Shown one piece after another: positions 1 through 8,528 of a DNA stretch of 64,000 nucleotides (positions are counted from its first letter, which is position 1; each line of letters opens with the position of its first letter). The notes under the pieces were generated by a model. That model did no database searches. It saw only the letters and a program-made list of their open reading frames with translations, and had not been told where the DNA came from. Source of the DNA: Buchnera aphidicola (Formosaphis micheliae) (GTDB lineage Bacteria > Pseudomonadota > Gammaproteobacteria > Enterobacterales > Enterobacteriaceae); NCBI RefSeq assembly GCF_039403185.1, contig NZ_CP135047.1, positions 62,001 to 126,000 of the forward strand. The letters run 5' to 3'. The translations under genes and the position numbers were made by a program.

Positions 1-419
1 TTTTTCAATAATCTAAAACCTATATCTTTAATATCTATTGCTCTATTTTTTAGATATTCATCTTTTAGTTGTTGTAATAGTTTAATATGTTTGTCAATAA
101 CAGTATGTGTAGCAGCATCTGCAGAAAAAAGATTATGTTTAATTAGAAAGAGAATTTCTTGTACAAATTCTTCATCTTCTATTAACATGATATATCCATT
201 AAATATTTCTTCTTTTTCTTTTTCACAAGATTCAGACGCTTTAATTTTAATATTATTTAATTGAGTTAAAGTTTTTTCTTTACCATCAAGAAATTTTTTT
301 ATTTCTTGATCAATATTTTTATCAGAAATTTTTTGTTCATTAATAATTATCTTTTCTTCTTTTATCAGTAATACTTTTCCGAACGCAATACCTGGTGAGG
401 CTAAAATGCCTGAAATCAT
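1..419 (-). CDS. ptsI: PTS enzyme I (partial, N-terminal 139 residues)
   Basis: Phosphoenolpyruvate-protein phosphotransferase, the cytoplasmic enzyme that takes phosphate from PEP and passes it to HPr for sugar uptake. Reading leftwards from the ATG at 419, the first residues MISGILASPGIAFGKVLLIKE match the E. coli start almost exactly, followed by the helical HPr-binding region (motif IMLIEDEELVQEI near residue 75). The window edge cuts the gene at about residue 139, so the phospho-histidine and PEP-binding domains are outside. It lies 150 bp downstream of ptsH on the same strand, the usual ptsHI order, with a hairpin between them. Identity is secure; completeness cannot be judged. Confidence 0.95.
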   Translation of the reverse strand, partial: MISGILASPGIAFGKVLLIKEEKIIINEQKISDKNIDQEIKKFLDGKEKTLTQLNNIKIKASESCEKEKEEIFNGYIMLIEDEEFVQEILFLIKHNLFSADAATHTVIDKHIKLLQQLKDEYLKNRAIDIKDIGFRLLK

Positions 420-499
420 AATATTACCTTATTATATAAAATCGTTGACTAAATTTTAGTTAGTTATTTATTTAAGAAATATTTAAATTGGTATTAAAA

Positions 500-533
500 T
501 TTCCGGAAGTATTATGTATTTATCTTCCGGAAA
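500..533 (-). promoter_or_regulatory. Inverted repeat in the ptsH-ptsI spacer
   Basis: TTTCCGGAAG at 500-509 and CTTCCGGAAA at 524-533 form a perfect 10-bp stem with a 14-nt loop. It is GC-richer than anything around it. On the transcribed (minus) strand the hairpin follows ptsH and is followed by TTTT. It could be an attenuating terminator or an mRNA processing/stability hairpin that sets HPr above enzyme I. The function is inferred; the repeat is seen directly. Confidence 0.6.
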
Positions 534-569
534 AGTTTTTTATATACTGTTCTTGTGTTATATGAAACT

Positions 570-827
570 TTATTCAAGAGTTGAAATTATTTTTTCTAAA
601 TGGAAAATAGCTTTTTTTTCATCTTCACCTTCTGCACATAAAGTAATTATACTGCCTTGTATTAATCCCAATGTTTGTAATTTAAATAAACTTTTAGCAT
701 TAGCGCATTTGTTTTTGTACGTAATAGTAATATTGGAGTTAAATTTTTTAGCTTCTTTTACAAATTGAGCCGCTGGACGGGTATGTAATCCATTTTTAGA
801 TTGTATTACAAGATTTTTTTGGAACAT
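570..827 (-). CDS. ptsH: Phosphocarrier protein HPr
   Basis: HPr is the small cytoplasmic phosphocarrier that moves phosphate from enzyme I to the sugar-specific EIIA proteins. At 85 residues it has the E. coli length. The active-site motif GLHTRPAA places the phosphorylated histidine at residue 15, and Ser46 lies in the conserved KSLFKLQ segment. The E. coli crr gene (EIIA-Glc) does not appear in the visible part of the operon. A 1.3-kb gene-free stretch lies upstream. Confidence 0.97.
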   Translation of the reverse strand: MFQKNLVIQSKNGLHTRPAAQFVKEAKKFNSNITITYKNKCANAKSLFKLQTLGLIQGSIITLCAEGEDEKKAIFHLEKIISTLE

Positions 828-2130
828 ATGTATTGTTTACCTATATATTATTTATGTATGTTAATACTAATTTATAAGTGGATTTATTATTAGTGGTTTT
901 ATTAAATTAATTAATTTAAAATATATTAGGTAATACTAATAAATATAAAATCTATCAATATTACTAGAGTGATTTTAAAAAAAAATATTTACTTAACAAA
1001 TTGGTATGATGTAAATAGATTATTTATCTATAAATAAAAATGTTATTTATATAGTTATAATAGTAAGTGTATAGTACATTATATTTATAAGAAAAATGAG
1101 TTATAAATAATCTTTTATTGTACAGATATTTTTTATATAATAGTTAATACATCACAATTATTTTAATTTTAATACTTAAACTGATCAACTATTTTATTTT
1201 TTTTAGATTGTATATTATTTTTTTGTTAATATAGTAGATTTATTGACGGATGTCTTAATAGTTTTAATATGTCATCTCATTATTAAAAAAAATATAAATT
1301 ATGATTTTATCCAGTGAAGCTTGTTTATATAAATTTATTTCTTTTTTGATATAAGAATAAATCAATCGAAATTATTTTAATTTATAATATTTTTGATATA
1401 TATTTATAATATAATATTTATTATTTCTACAATAGTAATAAGATCATTATAATTAGTAGATGAAATTATAAGAATAATAATTATTCACATGTGTTAGTAA
1501 TAGTAATGATATGTTATTATTTAAATTGATGATGTATATTTATAATTATAAACTATAAATATATTTTCTAATTTTATAGTAAAATTATTTTTTTACGTTT
1601 AATTTGTAAAAATTACATATTCATTATTTTTTTAATTTATATGTGTATTTAGCTATAAATTAGAGTAGTTTTAGTTGATATATTAATAAAATATAGTTTT
1701 ATTGATTAGTTGTTTGATTTATTTTTATCATGAATATATTTTAACTAATAATACTATATGCTAATTATTAGATATTAATTATATCTATCATTGTTAAAAG
1801 AATTAATGTCGATTAACATATAAAGATTCATAAATAATAATATTTTTATTAGATAATTAATTTTAGTAGTTAAATAATATGTAAAATATATAAAATGTTG
1901 TATTATTTAAATATATTTTGTAATAAAATATATATATTTAATTATATTACATAGTTTTTTATTCAAATTTTATAAATGTAACTGGATTATTAATGTTGTA
2001 ATATAATTAATAAAATATTATAAATTATTATTATGTAATTAAATTACATGGTATTACTATCTTTATTTTTTAATCTGAAAGATATATTTTTTTATATAAA
2101 TTTATATTTATTGTATAAAAGTGATATTGT
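828..2130. other. 1.3-kb gene-free region between ptsH and ligA
   Basis: No open frame longer than a few tens of codons, no tRNA and no GC-richer island is visible. In E. coli and, from memory, in other Buchnera, cysK lies next to ptsH on this side, so this may be the eroded site of cysK and neighbouring genes. I can see no surviving protein similarity. The promoter of ptsHI should lie just right of 827, but no clear consensus stands out. Confidence 0.5.
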
Positions 2131-3900
2131 ATGAAATCTACGAAAGATAAAATTATTTTATTAAGAAAAAAAATTTTTTATTATGCATACTTATATTATA
2201 CTTTAGATGCTCCATTAATATCTGATTATGAATATGACGAATTAATGAAACAGTTGCAAGAATTAGAACAGAAAAATAAAAATTTATTAATACCAATAGC
2301 TAATAGTTCTCCTACAAACATTGTAGGTTCTATAAATCATCCTGAATTAAAAACTGTAACTCATTTAACTTCGATGTTATCGTTAGATAACGCTTTTAAT
2401 AGAGAAGACTATTTAAAATTTGAAAAGAAAATATATAAACTATCAGGAATTATTAATTCAATTGAATTATGTTGTGAGCTTAAAATAGATGGGTTAGCTT
2501 TAAGTTTACTTTATAAGCAAGGAAAATTAAAATATGCTATCACACGTGGAGATGGTAAAGTAGGGGAGAATGTTACAGTTAATGCTATGACGATAAAATC
2601 TATTCCATTAATTTTAAATGGTGAAAATATTCCACCGGTTTTGGAAATTAGAGGTGAAGTATTTATGAAAAAGTATGATTTTATAAAGATGAATACTTAT
2701 GCTAAAAATTATAAAGATAAATTATTTTCTAATTCACGTAACGCGGCTGCTGGATCATTACGTCAAAAAGATTCTACAATTAGCGCTCAAAGAAATTTAA
2801 TGTTTTGTGCATATGGGTATAATATAGTAAATGGAATAGAAGATTCTACAACTCATTTAGAAAAATTAAATAAAATAAAAAATTGGGGTATACCTATTAG
2901 CAATCATACAGTATTATGTAATAGTTCACAAGAAGTATTTTCATATTTTAATAAAATAAAACATCATCGCATTTTATTAGATTTTAATATAGATGGTATT
3001 GTAGTAAAAGTAAATTCTATTAAAATACAAAATTTATTAGGAAATTCAAGTAGATATCCCCGTTGGGCAATAGCTTTTAAATTTAAATCAATTGAAAAGG
3101 TAACTAAATTACTTAATGTAGATTTTCAAGTTGGTAGAACGGGAGTTATTACTCCTATAGCTCGTTTGAAGCCAATAGAAATATCTGGGGTAAAGATATC
3201 TAACGTTTCTTTATATAATAAAAATGAAATAAAGAAAATAGGATTATGTATAGGCGATTATGTGACTGTTAGTAGGGTCGGAGATGTTATTCCAAAAATT
3301 ATTAATGTAATATCTTCATCTCATATATCAAGGAGTAACTCTAAAAAAATAATTTTTCCTAAAGATTGTCCAATATGTCATTCTCTCATTATACAAAAAA
3401 GTAAATTGGGTAATTCATATTGCAGTGGAGGTTTTAAATGTTTAGCACAGTGTCAACAATCATTAAATCATTTTTTTTCTAAAAAAGGTTTTAATATAAA
3501 AGGTTTAGGTCCGAAAATGATTAATAAGTTAATTGATTTTGATTATATTAGCACTCCTGTAGATGTTTTTCGTTTAAAAATAAAGCAATTAATAATATTA
3601 AAAGATGTAGGTTTGCATTCTGCCAATAATTTATTGAAAGAAATTGATCGGTCTAGGCATATAAAATTAAATCAATTAATTTATGCTTTAGGAATAGTAG
3701 GTATTGGTGAAGTAACTGCTAAATTATTATCTATGTATTTTAATGATATACATAGAATTATGGAAGTTCAGTTGTGGGATTTAAAAAAAATATCAGGTAT
3801 TGGGCCAATTTTAGCTAATAATATTATTATGTTTTTTAATGATAAAAGAAATAATAAATTTATTAAATGTTTATTAAATCATATCCATATTATTAATTAA
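2131..3900 (+). CDS. ligA: NAD-dependent DNA ligase, lacking the BRCT domain
   Basis: Seals nicks with NAD+ in replication and repair. Domains in order: Ia (about 1-70, with YY and SDYEYD), the adenylation domain with the KIDG motif at Lys118, an OB fold, a four-cysteine zinc finger (C413, C416, C431, C437), and helix-hairpin-helix repeats with GIGEVTA and SGIGP. The protein stops at residue 589, where E. coli LigA (671 residues) continues into a BRCT domain of about 80 residues. The 240 bp after the stop show no BRCT-like frame. All catalytic elements are intact, so it is probably an active ligase. Confidence 0.95.
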   Translation: MKSTKDKIILLRKKIFYYAYLYYTLDAPLISDYEYDELMKQLQELEQKNKNLLIPIANSSPTNIVGSINHPELKTVTHLTSMLSLDNAFNREDYLKFEKKIYKLSGIINSIELCCELKIDGLALSLLYKQGKLKYAITRGDGKVGENVTVNAMTIKSIPLILNGENIPPVLEIRGEVFMKKYDFIKMNTYAKNYKDKLFSNSRNAAAGSLRQKDSTISAQRNLMFCAYGYNIVNGIEDSTTHLEKLNKIKNWGIPISNHTVLCNSSQEVFSYFNKIKHHRILLDFNIDGIVVKVNSIKIQNLLGNSSRYPRWAIAFKFKSIEKVTKLLNVDFQVGRTGVITPIARLKPIEISGVKISNVSLYNKNEIKKIGLCIGDYVTVSRVGDVIPKIINVISSSHISRSNSKKIIFPKDCPICHSLIIQKSKLGNSYCSGGFKCLAQCQQSLNHFFSKKGFNIKGLGPKMINKLIDFDYISTPVDVFRLKIKQLIILKDVGLHSANNLLKEIDRSRHIKLNQLIYALGIVGIGEVTAKLLSMYFNDIHRIMEVQLWDLKKISGIGPILANNIIMFFNDKRNNKFIKCLLNHIHIIN

Positions 3901-4140
3901 TGTAAATTGATAGAATAATAATATAATTCTATTTATTTTAATACAATTGTAAAAAAGATGTTGAATTATATTGATGAAATTATTTTTTTTGTATGAAATT
4001 AATAATTATATAATTTTTATTGATTATAAATTAAATATATTATTATCAGTTATATGATGTACATTTAAAATTGCATGTGTATTAAAATAAATACATTAAT
4101 TTTATGTTTATTAATAGATATAAATAATTTTTTATTGATA

Positions 4141-4213
4141 TGGGTCGTGCAGGATTCGAACCTGCGACCAATTGATTAAAAGTCAACTGCTCTACCAACT
4201 GAGCTAACGACCC
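4141..4213 (-). tRNA. tRNA-Lys (anticodon UUU)
   Basis: The reverse strand folds as a standard cloverleaf: acceptor GGGTCGT paired with ACGACCC, D arm AGCTCAGTTGGTAGAGC, anticodon loop CTTTTAA with TTT, T arm with GGTTCGAATCC, discriminator A at 4141. As far as I recall it is identical in body to E. coli lysine tRNA. CCA is not encoded (next bases read TAT), so it must be added enzymatically. It sits directly after tRNA-Val, as in the E. coli valU-lysV operon beside gltX. Confidence 0.97.
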
Positions 4214-4240
4214 TTTGATAATGATATAAATGATATATAA

Positions 4241-4313
4241 TGGGTGATGACGGACTCGAACCGCCGACAGCCTCCGTGTAAAGGAGGAACTCTACCAACT
4301 GAGTTAATCACCC
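4241..4313 (-). tRNA. tRNA-Val (anticodon UAC)
   Basis: Minus-strand cloverleaf with acceptor GGGTGAT/ATCACCC, anticodon stem CCTCC/GGAGG, loop TTTACAC with anticodon TAC, and T arm GGCGGTTCGAGTCC. The discriminator is A and CCA is not encoded. It is first in a two-gene unit with tRNA-Lys 27 bp downstream, divergent from gltX, matching E. coli gene order with the extra valine copies lost. Confidence 0.96.
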
Positions 4314-4334
4314 TAAAATTTAAATACTCTATAT

Positions 4335-4363
4335 ATAATAATAGTTTCTATTTTAAAGATCAA
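4335..4363 (-). promoter_or_regulatory. Candidate sigma-70 promoter of the tRNA-Val/tRNA-Lys unit
   Basis: On the minus strand TTGATC (4358-4363) is followed by a 17-nt spacer and TATTAT (4335-4340). The predicted start is about 14 nt before the tRNA-Val 5' end. Each hexamer differs from consensus at one or two positions. In such AT-rich DNA chance matches to the -10 box are common, so confidence rests on the spacing and position. Confidence 0.4.
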
Positions 4364-4528
4364 TAGTTTATATATTTTTTTATTTATTTATTTATTGATT
4401 AATGATTATATTTTATAATATTCTTTAAAATTGTTACATTGTTGAAATTAGGAAACATAAAATTATTACTGTATGTATAATATATTAATATTTCATATAG
4501 ATATAATATTTTATAGAGACAAAAACGT

Positions 4529-5935
4529 ATGCAAATAAGAACTCGTTTTGCACCTAGTCCTACTGGATATTTACATATAGGTAGTGCACGCACTGCTCTT
4601 TATTCATGGCTTTTTGCTAAAAAAAACAATGGTATATTTATCTTAAGATTTGAAGATACTGATTTTGAACGTTCGACTGAGTCGTCAGTTAAAGGAATAA
4701 TAAATGGATTAAATTGGTTGAAGTTAAGTTGGGATGAAGGACCTTACTTTCAAAGTAAAAAATTAAAATATTATATTGAGATTATTCATTCTATGTTAAG
4801 TACTGGATGTGCTTATAGATGTTATTGTTCCGAAGTAAGACTACAAAAAGTAAGAAAATATCAAATTGAACAGGGTAAAAAACCCAAATATGATGGTAAA
4901 TGTCGTACATTAAGTAATAATATTCATGTTAATAATTCTTCTTATGTGGTCAGATTTAAAAATCCTGAAAAAGGACAGGTCATTTTTCAAGACCAAATAA
5001 GAGGAAAAATTGTTGTTAATAATTCAGAATTAGATGATTTAATTATTTTACGTAGCAATGGTATACCTACATATAATTTTTGTGTAGTAATAGATGATAG
5101 GGATATGGACATAACCCATGTAATTCGAGGTGAAGATCATATCAATAATACTCCACGTCAAATTAATATTTTAAAAGCATTAGGGGCAAAAATTCCTTTA
5201 TATGCTCATGTGTCAATGATAATTGATATTGATGGTAAAAAATTATCTAAAAGAAATAATGTTATTGATGTTATGAAATATTGTAAATTAGGATATTTAC
5301 CAGAAGCGATATTAAATTATATACTTAGATTAGGTTGGTCTCATGGTGATCAAGAGATTTTTAGTATAAAGGAAATGAAAGAATTGTTTACTTTAGATAA
5401 TGTTGGTAAATCGTCAAGTTGTTTTAACATAAAAAAATTATTATGGTTTAATCATTATTATATTAATTCATTACCTATAGATTATATTATTCAATGTCTT
5501 AAATCGTTTTATACAGAAGCACGCATTAATATTAACAATGGTCCAAATTTAAACATGGTAGTTCCATTGGTGAGGAATAAGTGCAAAACATTAAATGATG
5601 TCATCAAGTTAACTCGGTTTTTTTATGAAGAATGTAGTTATTTAAATAACAAGATTATACAAAAATATTTAAATAATAGTAGTATTTTTATGTTAAAAGA
5701 GATAAAAAAACAAATAGAAACTTTGTCTATATGGCAGGTTAAAAATATATCGTTAATGATACACGCGTTATCTGATCATTATAAAGTAAGTATAAAAGAA
5801 GTCGCTATGCCACTTCGAATTGCTATTACTGGAACTAACGTATCTCCTAGTATTGATATGACTATTTATGTGTTAGGGCGTTATTGTGTGTTAAAACGAA
5901 TTAATAATGCTTTAGAATATATTTATAACAATTAA
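4529..5935 (+). CDS. gltX: Glutamyl-tRNA synthetase
   Basis: Class I synthetase that charges tRNA-Glu in the cytoplasm. At 468 residues it is close to E. coli (471) and starts with the family signature RTRFAPSPTGYLHIGSART, the HIGH-type motif. The second ATP-binding motif reads KLSKR at residues 238-242. A CxC pair (Cys98 and Cys100 by eye) recalls the E. coli zinc-binding site. The C-terminal anticodon-binding half is complete. It lies between the tRNA-Val/Lys unit and tRNA-Ala as in E. coli. Confidence 0.97.
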   Translation: MQIRTRFAPSPTGYLHIGSARTALYSWLFAKKNNGIFILRFEDTDFERSTESSVKGIINGLNWLKLSWDEGPYFQSKKLKYYIEIIHSMLSTGCAYRCYCSEVRLQKVRKYQIEQGKKPKYDGKCRTLSNNIHVNNSSYVVRFKNPEKGQVIFQDQIRGKIVVNNSELDDLIILRSNGIPTYNFCVVIDDRDMDITHVIRGEDHINNTPRQINILKALGAKIPLYAHVSMIIDIDGKKLSKRNNVIDVMKYCKLGYLPEAILNYILRLGWSHGDQEIFSIKEMKELFTLDNVGKSSSCFNIKKLLWFNHYYINSLPIDYIIQCLKSFYTEARININNGPNLNMVVPLVRNKCKTLNDVIKLTRFFYEECSYLNNKIIQKYLNNSSIFMLKEIKKQIETLSIWQVKNISLMIHALSDHYKVSIKEVAMPLRIAITGTNVSPSIDMTIYVLGRYCVLKRINNALEYIYNN

Positions 5936-6048
5936 CTTATTATTTTTTTATTTAAAAATAATTAATTGTTATTTTTTAAATACATTGAAAGATAGATATA
6001 ATAACATTATTATTGTTTGTGTAATTAATATTATTTATTAATTTTTAT

Positions 6049-6121
6049 GGGACTATAGCTCAATTGGTAGAGCACTTGCATGGCATGTAAGCGATTAGCG
6101 GTTCGAATCCGCTTGGTTCCA
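6049..6121 (+). tRNA. tRNA-Ala (anticodon GGC)
   Basis: Cloverleaf with acceptor GGGACTA paired to TGGTTCC. The third pair is G3:U70, the identity element read by alanyl-tRNA synthetase. The anticodon loop ATGGCAT gives GGC, the T arm holds GGTTCGAATCC, and the discriminator is A at 6121. CCA is not encoded. It corresponds to E. coli alaX/alaW next to gltX and is followed by a strong terminator. Confidence 0.97.
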
Positions 6122-6213
6122 AATACCAAATATTACATAATTAATATGTATGTGCATTTATAAAATTATTTTTTATGCTATTTGTATAGTGATTACATAT
6201 AAAATATGTATAT

Positions 6214-6243
6214 ATGCTGGAATTGTTTCCCAGCATTTTTTTT
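6214..6243 (+). terminator. Rho-independent terminator after tRNA-Ala
   Basis: ATGCTGG (6214-6220) pairs perfectly with CCAGCAT (6230-6236) across a 9-nt loop and is followed directly by a run of T. It lies between tRNA-Ala on the plus strand and the 3' end of fliE on the minus strand, and the T run reaches the fliE stop codon. Confidence 0.85.
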
Positions 6244-6550
6244 ACACTTGCATATTCATTATTTCTTGATAAGCAGAAATAACTTTGTTTCTTATTTGTA
6301 CAGCCATATTAATTGATATTGAAGATTTTTGTAAGTCTATCATTATATCACTCAAAGACACTCCAGGTTTCTCTAATATAAACTCTTGAGAGTTTTTTTT
6401 TGCATTATTTTGAGTTAAATTAATACTATTAAGTAAATTATCAATATAATTAGAAAAATTATGAGATGTATTATGGTTATCGTTATCTATATTAGTCAAT
6501 GTGTTATAGTTAATTTGGTTTACATGATTAGTAATTGTTTCAATAGGCAT
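6242..6550 (-). CDS. fliE: Flagellar hook-basal body protein FliE
   Basis: Adapter linking the MS ring to the proximal rod, and an early substrate of the flagellar export apparatus. The C-terminal half (EKPGVSLSDIMIDLQKSSIS, then a segment ending in QEIMNMQV) matches E. coli FliE to the last residue. I chose the ATG at 6550, giving 102 residues against 104 in E. coli. The frame stays open to an ATG at 6637, but that would add 29 mostly hydrophobic residues without a family counterpart and without a clear ribosome binding site. It is divergent from fliF, as in E. coli. Confidence 0.88.
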   Translation of the reverse strand: MPIETITNHVNQINYNTLTNIDNDNHNTSHNFSNYIDNLLNSINLTQNNAKKNSQEFILEKPGVSLSDIMIDLQKSSISINMAVQIRNKVISAYQEIMNMQV

Positions 6551-6773
6551 AGAAATTTTCTTTATATTAGTAGGTATATTATTAAAATATATAATAGCAT
6601 ATTTTAAAATATTACATAAAAAAAATTTTATTAACATAAATATTTTTTTGTTTTTAATTAAAAAATAATATTAACAGTAATTGATCATGACAATATTTTG
6701 TTAATTACATAAAATCATTAATTTGATTTTACTACTGATAGCTTATAATATTGTTATCGGACAGGATAATTGT

Positions 6774-8528
6774 ATGAATTTTAAAGTCAAAAATAAAATA
6801 GATTCACATTTGAATAATCAGAAAACTTTTTTTAATTTTTTTAATCGATTTAATTTTAGTCTAAAAAGTATTTTAATATTGTTAGTACTAATTTTTTTTA
6901 TTATATCCTTATTTTTATCATGTTCTAAAACACAAAAATATAGTGTATTATATGACAATTTATCTATCCAAGATAAAAATACTATAGTATCTCATTTATC
7001 TAAAATGAAAATTCCTTACCAATTTAACGATCATTCTGGTGCATTATTAGTTCCTGATAATACAATAAATGATATTCGTTTTAAATTAACTGAATATGGG
7101 TTGCCTAGAGGATCTAGTATTGGTTTTGAATTGTTAGATAAAGAAAAATTTGGTACTAGTCAATTTAATGAGCAAATTAATTATCAAAGAGCTTTGGAAG
7201 GTGAATTAGCTAGGACGATAGAAAAATTAAATTCGATACGTACTGCTACAGTACATTTAGCTTTACCTAAGTCTTCTGTTTTTATTAGAGATAAAAAAGT
7301 ACCTACAGCATCACTGGTTTTAGAATTACAGACAGGAAAATATTTAGATAAAAACCAAGTTAATTCTATTTTACAATTTGTTTCTAATAGTGTATCAGGA
7401 TTAATGTTAGAGAATATTACTATTATTGATCAATTTGGAACATTATTAAATCCTAAACATTTTTTTGATGGTGAATTTAATGAAATGCGTTTCAAATATT
7501 CTGAAGAATTAGAGAATCGGTATAAAAAACGTATTGAGGATATTTTAACACCTGTAGTAGGTAAAGGTAATGTTCATGCACAAGTAACTGCACAGATAAA
7601 TTTTAATCACCAGGATAAAATGGAAGAACATTATCAACCAAATTATATGCATTTTCAACAATCTATTAGGTCTCGTCAAAGCACTCATAATTCAGATATA
7701 GGTGATCAACATTTCAATGTATCAATTCCTCATAATTTATCTCATTCATTTTCTCATGATTTAAATAAAATTGATAAAGATGTTCCATATGTAAATCGAC
7801 CATCAGATAGAGATGTTTATTTTCCTAATGATACTAAAATACATAGTGATGATACTGTCAATTACGAATTAGATCGAATTGTCACTCGTACTCAATGTCA
7901 AGTTGGTGAAATACAAAGATTATCAGTAGCTGTAGTAGTAAATTATATGAAGGATAAATTGGGTAATTTTGTTCCACTTTCAGAAAATCAAATTAAAGGA
8001 ATAGAAAATTTAACTCGTCAATCTATCGGATATTCTGAACATAGAGAAGATAGTGTGAATGTAGTTAATGCTTTGTTTGTCAATAATTCAGATGTATTAG
8101 ATTCAAAAAATATCAATGTATCAGGTAAAAATGTATTAAACTTATCACCTAAAATAAAAAAAATACAAATAAATGATATTACTTCGAATAGTAATACGAA
8201 CGAGTGGACATTAGTAAAAGATTATCTTATTCATAAATTTAATAATTTATTTAAATATTTTTCATACTATTTGTTAATATTATTCATGATTATTTTAATA
8301 CAATATATTGTATTTAAAATGTATATAAAGAAAAAAAGATTTTCATGTTTAAATAATCAACAAGAAGACAATAAAATTGAACAAAAAAAAGAAAACAATA
8401 AGTATATAGTTGACAAAAATATTAATTTTAATTCTGATTCTGGTAAAAATACTGTAAATATAAATTCTAAAACAGATATGAATAAAATAGAAATGATTAT
8501 AAAAAAATGGATGAGCGATAGAACATGA
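6774..8528 (+). CDS. fliF: Flagellar MS-ring protein FliF
   Basis: Inner-membrane protein that assembles the MS ring on which the C ring and export gate are built. 584 residues from the ATG at 6774, which has AGGA eight bases upstream; the frame also extends to a TTG at 6723, which I reject. One membrane helix lies near residues 32-49 and a second near 495-518, with the periplasmic ring-building domains between (RALEGELARTIE and SVNVVNALF are typical). The tail ends in KKWMSDRT, like the FliG-binding tail of E. coli FliF. The stop overlaps fliG by four bases. Confidence 0.93.
   Translation: MNFKVKNKIDSHLNNQKTFFNFFNRFNFSLKSILILLVLIFFIISLFLSCSKTQKYSVLYDNLSIQDKNTIVSHLSKMKIPYQFNDHSGALLVPDNTINDIRFKLTEYGLPRGSSIGFELLDKEKFGTSQFNEQINYQRALEGELARTIEKLNSIRTATVHLALPKSSVFIRDKKVPTASLVLELQTGKYLDKNQVNSILQFVSNSVSGLMLENITIIDQFGTLLNPKHFFDGEFNEMRFKYSEELENRYKKRIEDILTPVVGKGNVHAQVTAQINFNHQDKMEEHYQPNYMHFQQSIRSRQSTHNSDIGDQHFNVSIPHNLSHSFSHDLNKIDKDVPYVNRPSDRDVYFPNDTKIHSDDTVNYELDRIVTRTQCQVGEIQRLSVAVVVNYMKDKLGNFVPLSENQIKGIENLTRQSIGYSEHREDSVNVVNALFVNNSDVLDSKNINVSGKNVLNLSPKIKKIQINDITSNSNTNEWTLVKDYLIHKFNNLFKYFSYYLLILFMIILIQYIVFKMYIKKKRFSCLNNQQEDNKIEQKKENNKYIVDKNINFNSDSGKNTVNINSKTDMNKIEMIIKKWMSDRT

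Noticed and set aside
514..768. Plus-strand open frame of 84 codons
   Set aside because: It lies opposite ptsH, which is an unmistakable HPr; the frame has no similarity or start signal.
3901..4140. A frameshifted BRCT domain after ligA
   Set aside because: No frame in this stretch shows BRCT-like residues and several stops occur in each frame.
4399..4593. Minus-strand 64-codon open frame across the gltX start
   Set aside because: It overlaps the highly conserved N terminus of gltX and has no family similarity.
6551..6637. Longer fliE beginning at the ATG at 6637
   Set aside because: It would add 29 mostly hydrophobic residues absent from FliE proteins, without a good ribosome binding site. 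The ATG at 6550 gives the family length.
6723..6773. TTG start for fliF 17 codons upstream
   Set aside because: The ATG at 6774 has an AGGA signal at the right distance and fits FliF better.
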